Positions 15,674-23,889 of a stretch of DNA of 36,999 nt are shown piece after piece. Source of the stretch: Treponema sp. (GTDB lineage Bacteria > Spirochaetota > Spirochaetia > Treponematales > Treponemataceae); assembly GCA_018384055.1 (NCBI GenBank), contig JAHAZL010000099.1, positions 1 to 36,999 on the forward strand. The letters run 5' to 3'. Each line of letters begins with the position of its first letter. The stretch's first letter is position 1. The notes under the pieces are model-generated. The model made no database searches. It had not been told where the DNA came from and saw only the letters and a list, made by a program, of their open reading frames with translations. Both the position numbers and the translations under genes were made by a program.

Positions 15674-16517
15674 TTAATCTTTGCTTAACATTCTCCTGTA
15701 AAACAAGTCGATTAAGGCTGCTCCCAAAGGGGCTGTAATTATAATTCCCATGACTGCTACTGTTAGAACTGTGTTTCCGCAGGAAAGACCCATTGCCAGC
15801 GGAATGCCGCCTATGGCCGCCTGAACAGTTGCTTTAGGAATGTAACTGAAGGCACAGAATATTCTTTCTGTTATTCTGAAGTCCTATTTCCATGGCCATA
15901 ACCGCTATGAGTCCGCTGAATGGGATTGTGTTTCCGAATTTAACTTCGATGTAATCAAGCATAAATGCAGCGCTTAGGAGAATAAGGAATGGAAGCAATC
16001 TTTATGGCATCAATTTCCTTTCCTTGTGCCATGCTGATGAAGGTTGAAAAAATCACGATTACAAAAACATCATCTACACTTGCTCCTGCAAGAATCATCT
16101 TTGGAATCTGTTTTTTTTATTCCGTAGCCTTCTTCTGTAAGTCTGATCTTTCTTGGAACTATGACGGCTGGCGAAACTGCTGCAAGAACGGCTCCGATTA
16201 TTAAAGCTTCAAGTTTTGTTGTTCCAAGAAAATGAGGTGCAATAAAAAAAGTATCCGAGAATTTCAAGAGTTGCGGGTATAAATCACATAAGGATTGCTG
16301 AACGTCCAACTTTTTTTTGACCAGAAACATTCATTGAAAGTCCGGCACGCATGAGGATAATTATAAGGGCTATCCTTCTCAGTTCTGAGGAATAAGGTAT
16401 TCCTTGCAGGCACATGCAAAAAAAAACTGACATTGCCTGCGTAAAAAAAAGCAGACGCCATCAGCCTGTAAAGCGGTTTAGGATTTGTAATCCACGGGAG
16501 GTCATCATTCTCGAAAA
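15674..16517 (-). pseudogene. decayed cation:proton antiporter (CPA1-like)
   Basis: Minus-strand fragments of one membrane transporter appear in order but in different frames. Near the 5' end is LPWITNPKPLYRLMASAFF, then ELRRIALIIILMRAGLSMNV, then TTKLEALIIGAVLAAVSPAV and RKIRLTEEGYGI, then ILAGASVDDVFVIVIFSTF, then TIPFSGLIAVMAMEIGLQ, and finally FSYIPKATVQAAIGGIPLAM with TAPLGAALIDLF before the stop at 15674. These are typical of bacterial sodium(cation):proton antiporters. Several breaks lie at runs of T or A (around 16110, 16245, 16312 and 16425), and segments are missing, so at least four frameshifts are needed. No start codon in frame is seen at the 5' end. Homopolymer sequencing error could explain part but not all of it. 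Confidence 0.75.
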
Positions 16518-16522
16518 GTAAT

Positions 16523-16551
16523 TTGTCAAAATTATATTACATGTTTATAAT
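16523..16551 (+). promoter_or_regulatory. sigma-70-like promoter of the AlkD-type gene
   Basis: TTGTCA (16523-16528), 17 bases, TATAAT (16546-16551). The predicted start near 16558 lies upstream of an AGGG ribosome binding site and the ATG at 16580. This rules out a longer coding start at 16523. Confidence 0.6.
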
Positions 16552-16579
16552 AGTCAATTATAAATTCAGGGAAATGAAA

Positions 16580-17269
16580 ATGACAAAGATACAGAAGATT
16601 CTATTCGAACTTCAGGACAATAAGTACAGGGAATTCCAGTCTAGCCTTACTCCAACATTGGAGGCTAAAAGTATTATTGGTGTCAGGGTGCCAAAATTAA
16701 GGGCACTGGCAAAAGAAATGTTTGCCAACAAAAAACAATATGGTGTGGAAAAGTTTTTTTCATCCCTTCCTCATAAATACCTTGAAGAGAATTTCCTTCA
16801 TTCCTTTATGATTGAACAGATAAAGGACTATGATGAATGCATTGAAAGATTCCTTGAATTTCTTCCTTTCATAGATAACTGGGCAGTGTGCGATACCTGT
16901 CATCCCAAAGTTTTCAGAAAAAATTCCGCCAAGGTTCTTTTGCTTGCCCGTGAATGGATCAGAAGTGAAAGTACTTACACCGTAAGGTATGGAATTGATG
17001 TGTTCATGACTTACTTTCTTGATGAAAACTTTCTTCCTGAGCATCTGGAAACAATTGCATCCATCCGAAGTGGGGAATACTATGTTAACATGATGCAGGC
17101 ATGGTATTTTGCTACGGCTCTCGCAAAGCAATGGGATGATGCCGTAAAGATTATTGAAGATAAAAAATTAAGTCCTTGGGTTCACAATAAGAGCATTCAG
17201 AAAGCAAAGGAAAGCTTCCGTGTAACTCAGGAACACAAGGACTATCTTGTAAAATTGAGGATAAAATAG
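16580..17269 (+). CDS. DNA alkylation repair protein (AlkD family)
   Basis: A 229-residue all-helical HEAT-like-repeat protein of the AlkD/AlkC superfamily. These glycosylases remove bulky or cationic alkylated bases such as 3- and 7-alkylpurines. Family features visible: SIIGVRVPKLRALAKE near the N-terminus, FLEFLPFIDNWAVCDTC (with the conserved DNWA Asp and Trp), TVRYGIDVFMTYFLDE, and YVNMMQAWYFATALAKQW. Length is normal. The ATG at 16580 is preferred over the ATG at 16574 because AGGG then sits 8 bases upstream. It has its own promoter and ends 7 bases from the convergent alarmone hydrolase gene, with no terminator between them. Confidence 0.85.
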   Translation: MTKIQKILFELQDNKYREFQSSLTPTLEAKSIIGVRVPKLRALAKEMFANKKQYGVEKFFSSLPHKYLEENFLHSFMIEQIKDYDECIERFLEFLPFIDNWAVCDTCHPKVFRKNSAKVLLLAREWIRSESTYTVRYGIDVFMTYFLDENFLPEHLETIASIRSGEYYVNMMQAWYFATALAKQWDDAVKIIEDKKLSPWVHNKSIQKAKESFRVTQEHKDYLVKLRIK

Positions 17270-17276
17270 AACGTCT

Positions 17277-17888
17277 TCAATTTTCTTTTGGCTTGTCAAA
17301 GTAGTTGATCTGTTCAAGGTACTGGCGGCGGGTCATGATCAGCTTGATGAGCTCCTGATACATATTGTAGTCAACTTCAATTGCAATCGGAAGAATGTAG
17401 AATTCCGTTTCGTTGCAGTATCGTTCGATGAACTTTGCATCGGTTACAAAACCAAGGCTTATCATGTTGCTGATTCTGTCTGCGCATTTCAAAAGTTTTG
17501 CTTTCTGAGAACCGAAATTAATGATGCGCTTGAGGAAGTCGTCTTTCTTTTCCCCCTGTCTTTTTGTGACTTCAAGAACAAGGGAAAGAACATCCTTTCC
17601 GTCTGCATCTGCATTCATTATGAGGCTTTCGTCAAAGTCTGGAATGTCTTCCACTGTATCGTGGACAACGCTTGCTTTTAGAAGGACGGAATCAATGTAA
17701 CCGTAGTCCATGAGGATGCCCATGGTGTCGATTTGATGACGGAACATGTTGCCGCCTGCATGGCGTTGCTTTCCGATGAGCATGGTTGAAAGCTGAATGT
17801 ATGGCGCAAATGAAATGTTAGAAAGCTGAAGCATTCTGTCCGTATCCATGCTGGATGGTTTTTCGGTTGCCATTTCATATTTTGCCAT
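17277..17888 (-). CDS. HD-domain protein, probable small (p)ppGpp hydrolase
   Basis: A 203-residue protein of the RelA/SpoT HD superfamily without a synthetase, TGS or ACT domain. Metal and catalytic motifs are present: His in the MFRHQIDTMGIL segment, HDTVED (with the hydrolase-type HD and ED pairs), and KLLKCADRISNM corresponding to the family's LADRxxNM. Length and motif order are close to small alarmone hydrolases (SAH/MESH1 type), which cleave the 3'-pyrophosphate of (p)ppGpp; a different nucleotide substrate is possible. The ATG at 17888 has GGAGG 7 bases upstream. An AT-rich inverted repeat separates it from the downstream end of valS. Confidence 0.75.
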   Translation of the reverse strand: MAKYEMATEKPSSMDTDRMLQLSNISFAPYIQLSTMLIGKQRHAGGNMFRHQIDTMGILMDYGYIDSVLLKASVVHDTVEDIPDFDESLIMNADADGKDVLSLVLEVTKRQGEKKDDFLKRIINFGSQKAKLLKCADRISNMISLGFVTDAKFIERYCNETEFYILPIAIEVDYNMYQELIKLIMTRRQYLEQINYFDKPKEN

Positions 17889-17906
17889 ATTCAAGCCTCC
17901 ATTAGA

Positions 17907-18013
17907 TAATTCATAATTAAGAATGTATAATTCGTAATTATATGGCTATTACCATTATATAACCAAAATTTAGAATTAACATCCTTAAATTATGAATTGT
18001 GAATTATGAATTA
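17907..18013. repeat. AT-rich imperfect inverted repeat between valS and the HD gene
   Basis: The left end reads TAATTCATAATTAAG, and the right end on the other strand reads TAATTCATAATTCACAATTC, so the borders are inverted copies about 100 bp apart. Short AATTCATAATT and ATTATGAATT words recur inside. The right border supplies the TAA stop of valS. It may be a small mobile repeat or simply AT-rich spacer; no coding capacity is seen. The promoter of the HD gene should lie inside it. Confidence 0.45.
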
Positions 18014-20746
18014 CAAATTTTGTAAGTATCCTTCAAGTTTTTCAATCTTGCTCTTTGCAACTTCAAGGGCATCTCTTTCAGCCTGAACAAGTTCTGCAGG
18101 AGCGTGTTCTGCAAATTTTCCGTTAAGCTTGTTTTCACTGCGGCGAACATTTTCCTTTTCCCAGTCAATGTCCTTCTTGAATTTTGCTGCAAGCTGATCG
18201 ATGTTGATGTTTTCGTCAACAAGAAGGAATGCTTCGTAACCTGTGCCGACAGTACCGATTGATTTTGCTGGGTTTGCATCAACAAATTCAATAGTCTTGA
18301 TGCCTGCAAGAAGCTGGATCATGTCTGTCTTTTCCTTGATTACTTCTGCATTTGTTCCTGCTGCAACCTTGATTGCAATGCTGATCTTGAGGGCAGGGTC
18401 AATTCCACATTCTGTGCGGAGACCGCGAACGTTGCGGATGAGTTCCTTGAGAACATCGAATCTTGCGCTTACTTCAGCATTCTTGCGAGCTTCTGTAACT
18501 TCCGGATATGGAGCATCAACAAGGAGTCCTGTGTAGTCGCTGTTTGTGATTGCTTTCTGACTGCCTGCTTTTCTGCGGTTTTCTACGATTTCTGCAAGTG
18601 GAAGCTTTGACCAGATTTCTTCTGTAACAAACGGAATGTATGGGTGCATGAGGCGGAGTGATTCTTCAAGCACATTGAGGAGTACTGAAACTGCTCGGTC
18701 CTTCTCCCTGTCATCACCGTTCTTAAATGAAAGCTTTGTTGCTTCAACATACCAGTCGCATAGGTCGTTCCAGAAGAATTCGTAGATTGCGCTTGCACCG
18801 TCGTTATAGCGGTATGCTTCAAATGCATCTTTTGCATTTGCAACAGCATTGTCAAGCCTTGTGTAGATCCACTTGTCCAATTCTGTAAGGTCTGCATCAG
18901 TAACAGGAATGAGTGTGCGTCCTTCAAGGTTTCCAAGGATATAGCGGCTTGCGTTCCAAACCTTGTTGCAGAACTTGGAACCCATCTTGAAGCTGTCCTT
19001 GTCTACGAGAACATCCTGTCCCTGTGCACACATGTAGCTGAGGGTGAACTTGAGGGCGTCTGCACCGTACATGTCGATGATTTCGAGCGGGTCGATTCCG
19101 TTTCCGAGGGACTTTGACATCTTGCGTCCCTGCTTGTCGCGAACGAGACCGTGGATGTAAATGTCATGGAAAGGAGCCTTTCCTGTGAATTCAAGACCTG
19201 CCATGATCATGCGGCTTACCCAGAAGAAGATGATGTCATAAGCTGTAACAAGGGCTGTAGTAGGATAGAAAGTTGCAAGGTCTTCTGTTTCCTGTGGCCA
19301 ACCGAGTGTAGAGAAAGGCCAGAGCCAAGAAGAGAACCATGTATCGAGAACATCTGGGTCCTGCTTGATGTTTGAGCTTCCGCATTTAGAACACTTGCAT
19401 ACATCTTCGCGGCTTACCATTGTTTCGTTACAGTCCTGGCAATACCATGCTGGGATTCTGTGTCCCCACCAGATCTGGCGGCTTACACACCAGTCACGGA
19501 TGTTTGTGAGCCAGTGTTCGTATGTGTTTTCCCATTTCTTTGGGAAGAACTGAATTTCTCCGTTTTTCCATGCTGCAAGAGCCTTGTCTGCCATTGGCTT
19601 CATCTTTACGAACCACTGGTATGACAAATATGGCTCAACGACTGTCTTACAGCGGTAGCAGTGTCCAACAGAGTGAGTCATTTTTTCTTCACCCTTGAAA
19701 AGTCCTGCTTCTGAAAGGTCTTCAAGAACAAGCTTGCGTGCCTGTTCAGGCTTAAGTCCGCGGTACTTTTCCGGAACATTTTCGTTGAGCTTTCCGTCTG
19801 GAGTAAGGAGGTTGATTACTTCAAGGTTGTGCCTCTTACCAACTTCCCAGTCGTTAGGGTCGTGGGCTGGAGTAATCTTTACCATACCTGTTCCGAATTC
19901 CTTGTCTACATAGTCATCGGCAATGATTGGAATTTCCTTTCCTGTAATAGGAAGCTTGAGTTTCTTTCCGACAAGGGCAGTGTAGCGTTCGTCGGAAGGG
20001 TTTACTGCAACTGCTGTATCACCGAAGAAAGTTTCAGGACGAGTTGTTGCAACTTCAATCTTTCCGCTTCCGTCTGCGTATTCGTAATAAAGATGATACA
20101 TTGCACCCTGTGTGTCTTCATGGTCAACTTCATCGTCTGCAAGGGCTGTACCGCAGCGAGGACACCAGTTAACAAGGCGCTGACCCTTGTACATGAGGCC
20201 GCGTTCATAGAGTGTTACGAAAACGTCGCGAACAGCCTTTGAAAGTCCTTCGTCATAAGTAAATCGTTCTCGGTCCCAGTCTACGCTGTTACCAAGCTTG
20301 CGCTGCTGCTTTACGATTGTGTTGTGGTGTTCTTCCTTTACCTGCCAGGTGCGTTCAAGGAACTTTTCGCGTCCAAGATCGTTGCGGCTGAGGCCTTCTT
20401 TCTTGAGCTGGCGTTCAACAACGTTCTGTGTTGCAATGCCTGCGTGGTCGGTTCCAGGAACCCAGAGGGTGTTGTCTCCCTTCATTCTGTGGTAGCGGAC
20501 TACAATGTCCTGGAGTGTATTGTTAAGGCCGTGTCCCATGTGAAGGACACCAGTAACATTTGGAGGTGGAATGACGACTGTATATTTTGAAACTGCTGTG
20601 TTCTTGCTTTTTGAAAGGTAAGATGCGTGTAATGGTGATTTTTCATCAGAAGCTGGTTTAAAGCATCCTGAATCAACCCACTGGTTGTAGATTCTGTCTT
20701 CAAAATCCTTAGGGTTGTAAGCTTTTTCGAGTTCGATAGCTTTCAT
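18011..20746 (-). CDS. valS: valyl-tRNA synthetase
   Basis: A 911-residue class I synthetase that charges tRNA-Val and edits threonine. The ATP site motifs are HMGH (69-72, in PPPNVTGVLHMGH) and KMSKS (542-546, in GRKMSKSLGNGIDP). The editing insertion lies at about 190-350 (TTRPETFFGDTAVAVNP), zinc-type cysteine pairs are present (WCPRCGTAL, CKCSKCGS), and the C-terminal 65 residues form the usual coiled-coil arm. The length is normal. AGAGGA lies before the ATG, and a strong promoter lies 35-63 bases upstream. No T-box leader fits in the short 5' region. Confidence 0.97.
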   Translation of the reverse strand: MKAIELEKAYNPKDFEDRIYNQWVDSGCFKPASDEKSPLHASYLSKSKNTAVSKYTVVIPPPNVTGVLHMGHGLNNTLQDIVVRYHRMKGDNTLWVPGTDHAGIATQNVVERQLKKEGLSRNDLGREKFLERTWQVKEEHHNTIVKQQRKLGNSVDWDRERFTYDEGLSKAVRDVFVTLYERGLMYKGQRLVNWCPRCGTALADDEVDHEDTQGAMYHLYYEYADGSGKIEVATTRPETFFGDTAVAVNPSDERYTALVGKKLKLPITGKEIPIIADDYVDKEFGTGMVKITPAHDPNDWEVGKRHNLEVINLLTPDGKLNENVPEKYRGLKPEQARKLVLEDLSEAGLFKGEEKMTHSVGHCYRCKTVVEPYLSYQWFVKMKPMADKALAAWKNGEIQFFPKKWENTYEHWLTNIRDWCVSRQIWWGHRIPAWYCQDCNETMVSREDVCKCSKCGSSNIKQDPDVLDTWFSSWLWPFSTLGWPQETEDLATFYPTTALVTAYDIIFFWVSRMIMAGLEFTGKAPFHDIYIHGLVRDKQGRKMSKSLGNGIDPLEIIDMYGADALKFTLSYMCAQGQDVLVDKDSFKMGSKFCNKVWNASRYILGNLEGRTLIPVTDADLTELDKWIYTRLDNAVANAKDAFEAYRYNDGASAIYEFFWNDLCDWYVEATKLSFKNGDDREKDRAVSVLLNVLEESLRLMHPYIPFVTEEIWSKLPLAEIVENRRKAGSQKAITNSDYTGLLVDAPYPEVTEARKNAEVSARFDVLKELIRNVRGLRTECGIDPALKISIAIKVAAGTNAEVIKEKTDMIQLLAGIKTIEFVDANPAKSIGTVGTGYEAFLLVDENINIDQLAAKFKKDIDWEKENVRRSENKLNGKFAEHAPAELVQAERDALEVAKSKIEKLEGYLQNL

Positions 20747-20780
20747 TTTGGTCCTCTAATCTGGATAAATTTTGAACACT

Positions 20781-20809
20781 ATTATAGTAGAAAAGAGTTT
20801 TTGTATCAA
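20781..20809 (-). promoter_or_regulatory. sigma-70-like promoter of valS
   Basis: Minus strand: TTGATA (20804-20809), 17 bases, TATAAT (20781-20786). The expected leader is about 28 bases and contains AGAGGA. The promoter lies between the GGDEF gene stop and valS, so valS need not depend on readthrough. Confidence 0.6.
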
Positions 20810-20828
20810 TGAAAGCGTTCAGCAGTCT

Positions 20829-22682
20829 TTAGTTTCCTTCTGCACGCATGCTTCTCCTGTCTGCATGACCATTACTTGCATAGTAATCGGCTTTGTTCCT
20901 GTACATGGATTTTTCAGCATCCTTTGTTGCCTGATCGATGTCGGTAATCCTTTGGAACCAGGCTCCACCGCAGCTAAGAATCCATTTTGATTTAAGAATG
21001 TCCTTTAGGTTTGCAACAACAGTCTGGAATTCCTTTTCGGAAATGTCCGAGCTGATGACAACGAATTCGTCACCACCTATGCGGTATAGCTTGTCCTTTT
21101 TCCTGCTAAAGTATTTCTTGAGAAGAGAAACGGCAGATTCAATGAGAATGTCTCCGGCTTCGTGTCCCTTGTTGTCGTTTGTGTACTTAAGTCCGTTAAC
21201 ATCTGCATAGAGAATTCCGGTGTTTAAATCATTGCCTTCTGCAAGTTTCTTCATGTCGCGGATGAAGGCTGCACGGTTCAAAGTCTTTGTCATCATGTCG
21301 GAATAACTCATTCTGTAAAGTTCTTCTGTGTAAGTCTGCTTGAGCTTTTCTTCCATTATGTAAGTTGTGGCAGAGCGAATGACAATGTCCGTATCAATGT
21401 TTCTTTTCGGATTGCCTACGCCCATGAACCCAGTAACCTTTTTGTTTTCATTGTCATAGAATGGAGTGACAATGATGCTGTTGATTTCAAGGTCGTTGAG
21501 GAAATTGAACTCTATTGAATTCCCATCAAGTTCTTCCGAAATGTTCGAAAGGAAAACAATGTCCTTTTTGCTGAACAAATCAAGCCATCTTGAGAAAAAC
21601 GATAGCTTTATGTCCTGCAGTAAATTTTTCTGCGATCTTGCATTTGTGTTGCACCATTCGAATTCATTGGTTGCCGTCTGTTTTTCATAGTCAATCTTGA
21701 AAGTGTAGGCTCTGTCACTATCATAGAATTCACCGATATTCTTGAGGATTTTTGAATTTGCTTCTGCAAAATCTTCTGAACCTGAAAGGGTAGTGAGGCA
21801 TTCAACGAGGGCCCTTTCCGTTTCAAGCTGTCCTCGAAGGTTTATGATTTCTCCGTCTACGAATCTGTTTGTGTAGATGACGCTTTTAAGGTCTCCATTG
21901 TCGCCGTAACCTACAGGAATGAAATTTGCGCGGCAGAAATGTCCTCCGGTTCCAACATATTCGGATGTGATTATTGATTTGCCTTTGAGTCTTTCGCCCA
22001 AAGTGTTCAGATTACAGAAATCCATCATTCGAGGTTGATATTCCTGTGCTGTAAAAAAAATTATGGAATTGTTCAAAGTTTCCTGTATTGAATTGGACTC
22101 GCTAAGGTATGACCTGATTTTTTCATCGACGTAAATCAGTCTTGATGTATTGTTTTCAATGTCCATGTATACGCATGCAAGGTAGCTTCTTGTTATGGCT
22201 TCTGAAACCGTCTGCAGTAAGTGTGAGTCGTTCAATTCCTTTGAAAGGGAATCGTGAATGTCGCGGACATAAAGGTAAACAATCTGATTCTTTTCACTGT
22301 AATTCTGACAAGGAATCAGGTCCAGGGAAACCCATCTCATGATTCCGTCGATGTTGCGTCTGTACTTTACTGTGTATTGTTTAGGGGCTTCCTGGAATCT
22401 ATTCTTGATTTTTTTCATGTCGATAAATTCCAGGTATTCTTCCATGTCGTCTTTGTAAATGTTTCCTGTCATGGCAAAGTTTTTTGCCCAATCAGAAAAG
22501 TTGTGTGAATATCCCCTGTCAGGAAGTTTTTCTTTAGAAAACACCATGATTTCTTCGTAGCAGTCTTTCTTTAAATTCAACCTCAGGATTTTGTAGAAGG
22601 AAGAATACATGAGTGACATTGCTTCTTCGCTCGCCTTTGAATTGAGGTGCAGACTTTTGAACAGGGAGATCTTTTTTTTCAT
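20829..22682 (-). CDS. sensor diguanylate cyclase (PAS/GAF-like plus GGDEF)
   Basis: A 617-residue protein without clear membrane segments. The N-terminal third contains a PAS-like part (about 90-150, YRRNIDGIMRWVSLDLIP) and the middle a GAF-like part (about 295-445). The C-terminal GGDEF domain runs from about 450. The active-site motif is GGDEF at 536-540, with the upstream DVNGLKYTNDNKGHEAGD segment intact, and the product-inhibition site RxxD is RKKD at 527-530, five residues before GGDEF. It should therefore make c-di-GMP with feedback control. The input signal is unknown. The start has only a weak GGAT ribosome binding site behind an extended -10 element. A PilZ receptor is encoded at 860-1756. 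Confidence 0.88.
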   Translation of the reverse strand: MKKKISLFKSLHLNSKASEEAMSLMYSSFYKILRLNLKKDCYEEIMVFSKEKLPDRGYSHNFSDWAKNFAMTGNIYKDDMEEYLEFIDMKKIKNRFQEAPKQYTVKYRRNIDGIMRWVSLDLIPCQNYSEKNQIVYLYVRDIHDSLSKELNDSHLLQTVSEAITRSYLACVYMDIENNTSRLIYVDEKIRSYLSESNSIQETLNNSIIFFTAQEYQPRMMDFCNLNTLGERLKGKSIITSEYVGTGGHFCRANFIPVGYGDNGDLKSVIYTNRFVDGEIINLRGQLETERALVECLTTLSGSEDFAEANSKILKNIGEFYDSDRAYTFKIDYEKQTATNEFEWCNTNARSQKNLLQDIKLSFFSRWLDLFSKKDIVFLSNISEELDGNSIEFNFLNDLEINSIIVTPFYDNENKKVTGFMGVGNPKRNIDTDIVIRSATTYIMEEKLKQTYTEELYRMSYSDMMTKTLNRAAFIRDMKKLAEGNDLNTGILYADVNGLKYTNDNKGHEAGDILIESAVSLLKKYFSRKKDKLYRIGGDEFVVISSDISEKEFQTVVANLKDILKSKWILSCGGAWFQRITDIDQATKDAEKSMYRNKADYYASNGHADRRSMRAEGN

Positions 22683-22703
22683 TTTTTATCCAATTTTTTT
22701 TTC

Positions 22704-22712
22704 AGTATAACA
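22704..22712 (-). promoter_or_regulatory. extended -10 promoter element of the GGDEF gene
   Basis: TGT followed by TATACT on the minus strand (22704-22712), 21 bases before the ATG. No convincing -35 is present. It predicts a leader of about 15 bases. Confidence 0.4.
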
Positions 22713-22814
22713 CATTGTCAGTTCTTTTTGAATATTAAATTTACCGTTTTAAAGGTTGATTTTTCTTTGCTTATATAGATTATGTTAGATGAGTGAAGTG
22801 ATGGAGGCCAAAAG

Positions 22815-23369
22815 ATGAATTTCAAAATCAGAGTAGCAGAAGAAAGGGATGCCCTTGCTTGCCATGATATTTATGGGGCTTATGTTGACGGACTTAATGT
22901 TACCTTTACCATTGAAAATCCATCTGTTGAAAAATACAGGGAAAAAATTATCAAGACAAAAGAAAAATATCCCTTTTATGTTGCTGAAGATGAAAATGGA
23001 AAAATCCTTGGTTACTGCTGCGGTGAACCTTTGCGTCCTCACGATGCCTACAAATGGAATGTTGAATGGACTATAGTTCTTGCAGCTGATGCTCCAAGAA
23101 GAAGGGGAATTGCAACAGCCTTGTACAATAGATTCAGTTCAACCTTGAAGAAGCAGAACTTTCAGTATATTTACGCAGTCATTGTCGATACAAATGAAGC
23201 AAGCCTTGGCTTCCACAAGTCCCTTGGTTTTACTGAAGTAGGGCATTTCCATAATGCCGGAATTAAAAAAGGACAGTGGCTTGGAATTGTCTGGATGAAT
23301 AAATTTATCGGAATTGATGGTGCGGATGCAAAAGAACCGATATGGTATGAAAATTATAAAGATGAATAG
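22815..23369 (+). CDS. GNAT family N-acetyltransferase, phosphinothricin acetyltransferase-like
   Basis: A 184-residue GNAT enzyme of the Pat/Bar-like subgroup. Visible are the N-terminal IRVAEERDALACHDIYGAYV, the FYVAEDENGKILGYCCGEPL strand region, the acetyl-CoA loop APRRRGIATALYNRF (R/Q-x-x-G-x-G/A), and the late motif NEASLGFHKSLGFTEVGHF. Such enzymes acetylate amino groups of small molecules such as phosphinothricin or methionine sulfoximine; the natural substrate here is unknown. GGAGG lies 9 bases before the ATG. The length is complete for the family, yet the frame continues for 33 sense codons past the TAG stop (see findings). Confidence 0.87.
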   Translation: MNFKIRVAEERDALACHDIYGAYVDGLNVTFTIENPSVEKYREKIIKTKEKYPFYVAEDENGKILGYCCGEPLRPHDAYKWNVEWTIVLAADAPRRRGIATALYNRFSSTLKKQNFQYIYAVIVDTNEASLGFHKSLGFTEVGHFHNAGIKKGQWLGIVWMNKFIGIDGADAKEPIWYENYKDE

Positions 23370-23406
23370 CAGGTTCAGTACGATGGAAAATTCTACGACA
23401 GGTATA

Positions 23407-23747
23407 TCATGGAAATCCTTGCGTGTGAATTCTATGAAATGCATCCGGATTTTGACAGAAATAAATTGTAAGAAATTCATGCATGAAAAAAAGGAAACCT
23501 GTAATAACCAGCAATTTTGCTACTGCCTTGACTGAAACTTCCCTGTTTCTCTTTATTGCTACGATAAGTATTCCCAAACTGTACAGATAATGGACTATGA
23601 GGAAAATATAGAAAATGTGATGGAACAGTCCCTATTCCCTTACGAGCCTTGTGGTTCCGTTTTCAGATGAGAGGCTTACACTTTTATAGAAGATGATCGT
23701 AGCAAGAATAGCGAAAGAATGAAACAGATTCCGTAGTAATTCAACAT
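23407..23747 (-). pseudogene. decayed small membrane protein gene
   Basis: The minus strand starts well: ATG at 23747 with AGAGG 5 bases upstream, encoding MLNYYGICFILSLF, a clear hydrophobic segment. One frame over, the sequence goes on as AILATIIFYKSVSLSSENG and reaches a TAG (23629-23631). After that the same frame continues with FYIFLIVHYLYSLGILIVAI, a short basic loop, and AKLLVITGFLFFMHEFL, ending at 23407. Three hydrophobic segments joined by polar loops suggest a membrane protein broken by one frameshift and one nonsense codon. The family is not recognised. The alternative is spacer DNA with chance hydrophobic frames. Confidence 0.45.
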
Positions 23748-23889
23748 GAAGCCTCTTGTTCAGATTATATTGCGAAATTATCTAAAAGCGTGATTTTTGC
23801 CCTTATTGTTGCTTTTTTTCCCCATGGGAAATTCCTTCATGAATAGAGTGGTAAAATTATTTTCAAAACTAAAATCAATGGAAGTGCCT

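Noticed and set aside
20747..20828. T-box riboswitch upstream of valS
   Set aside because: The promoter leaves a leader of only about 28 bases, too short for a T-box.
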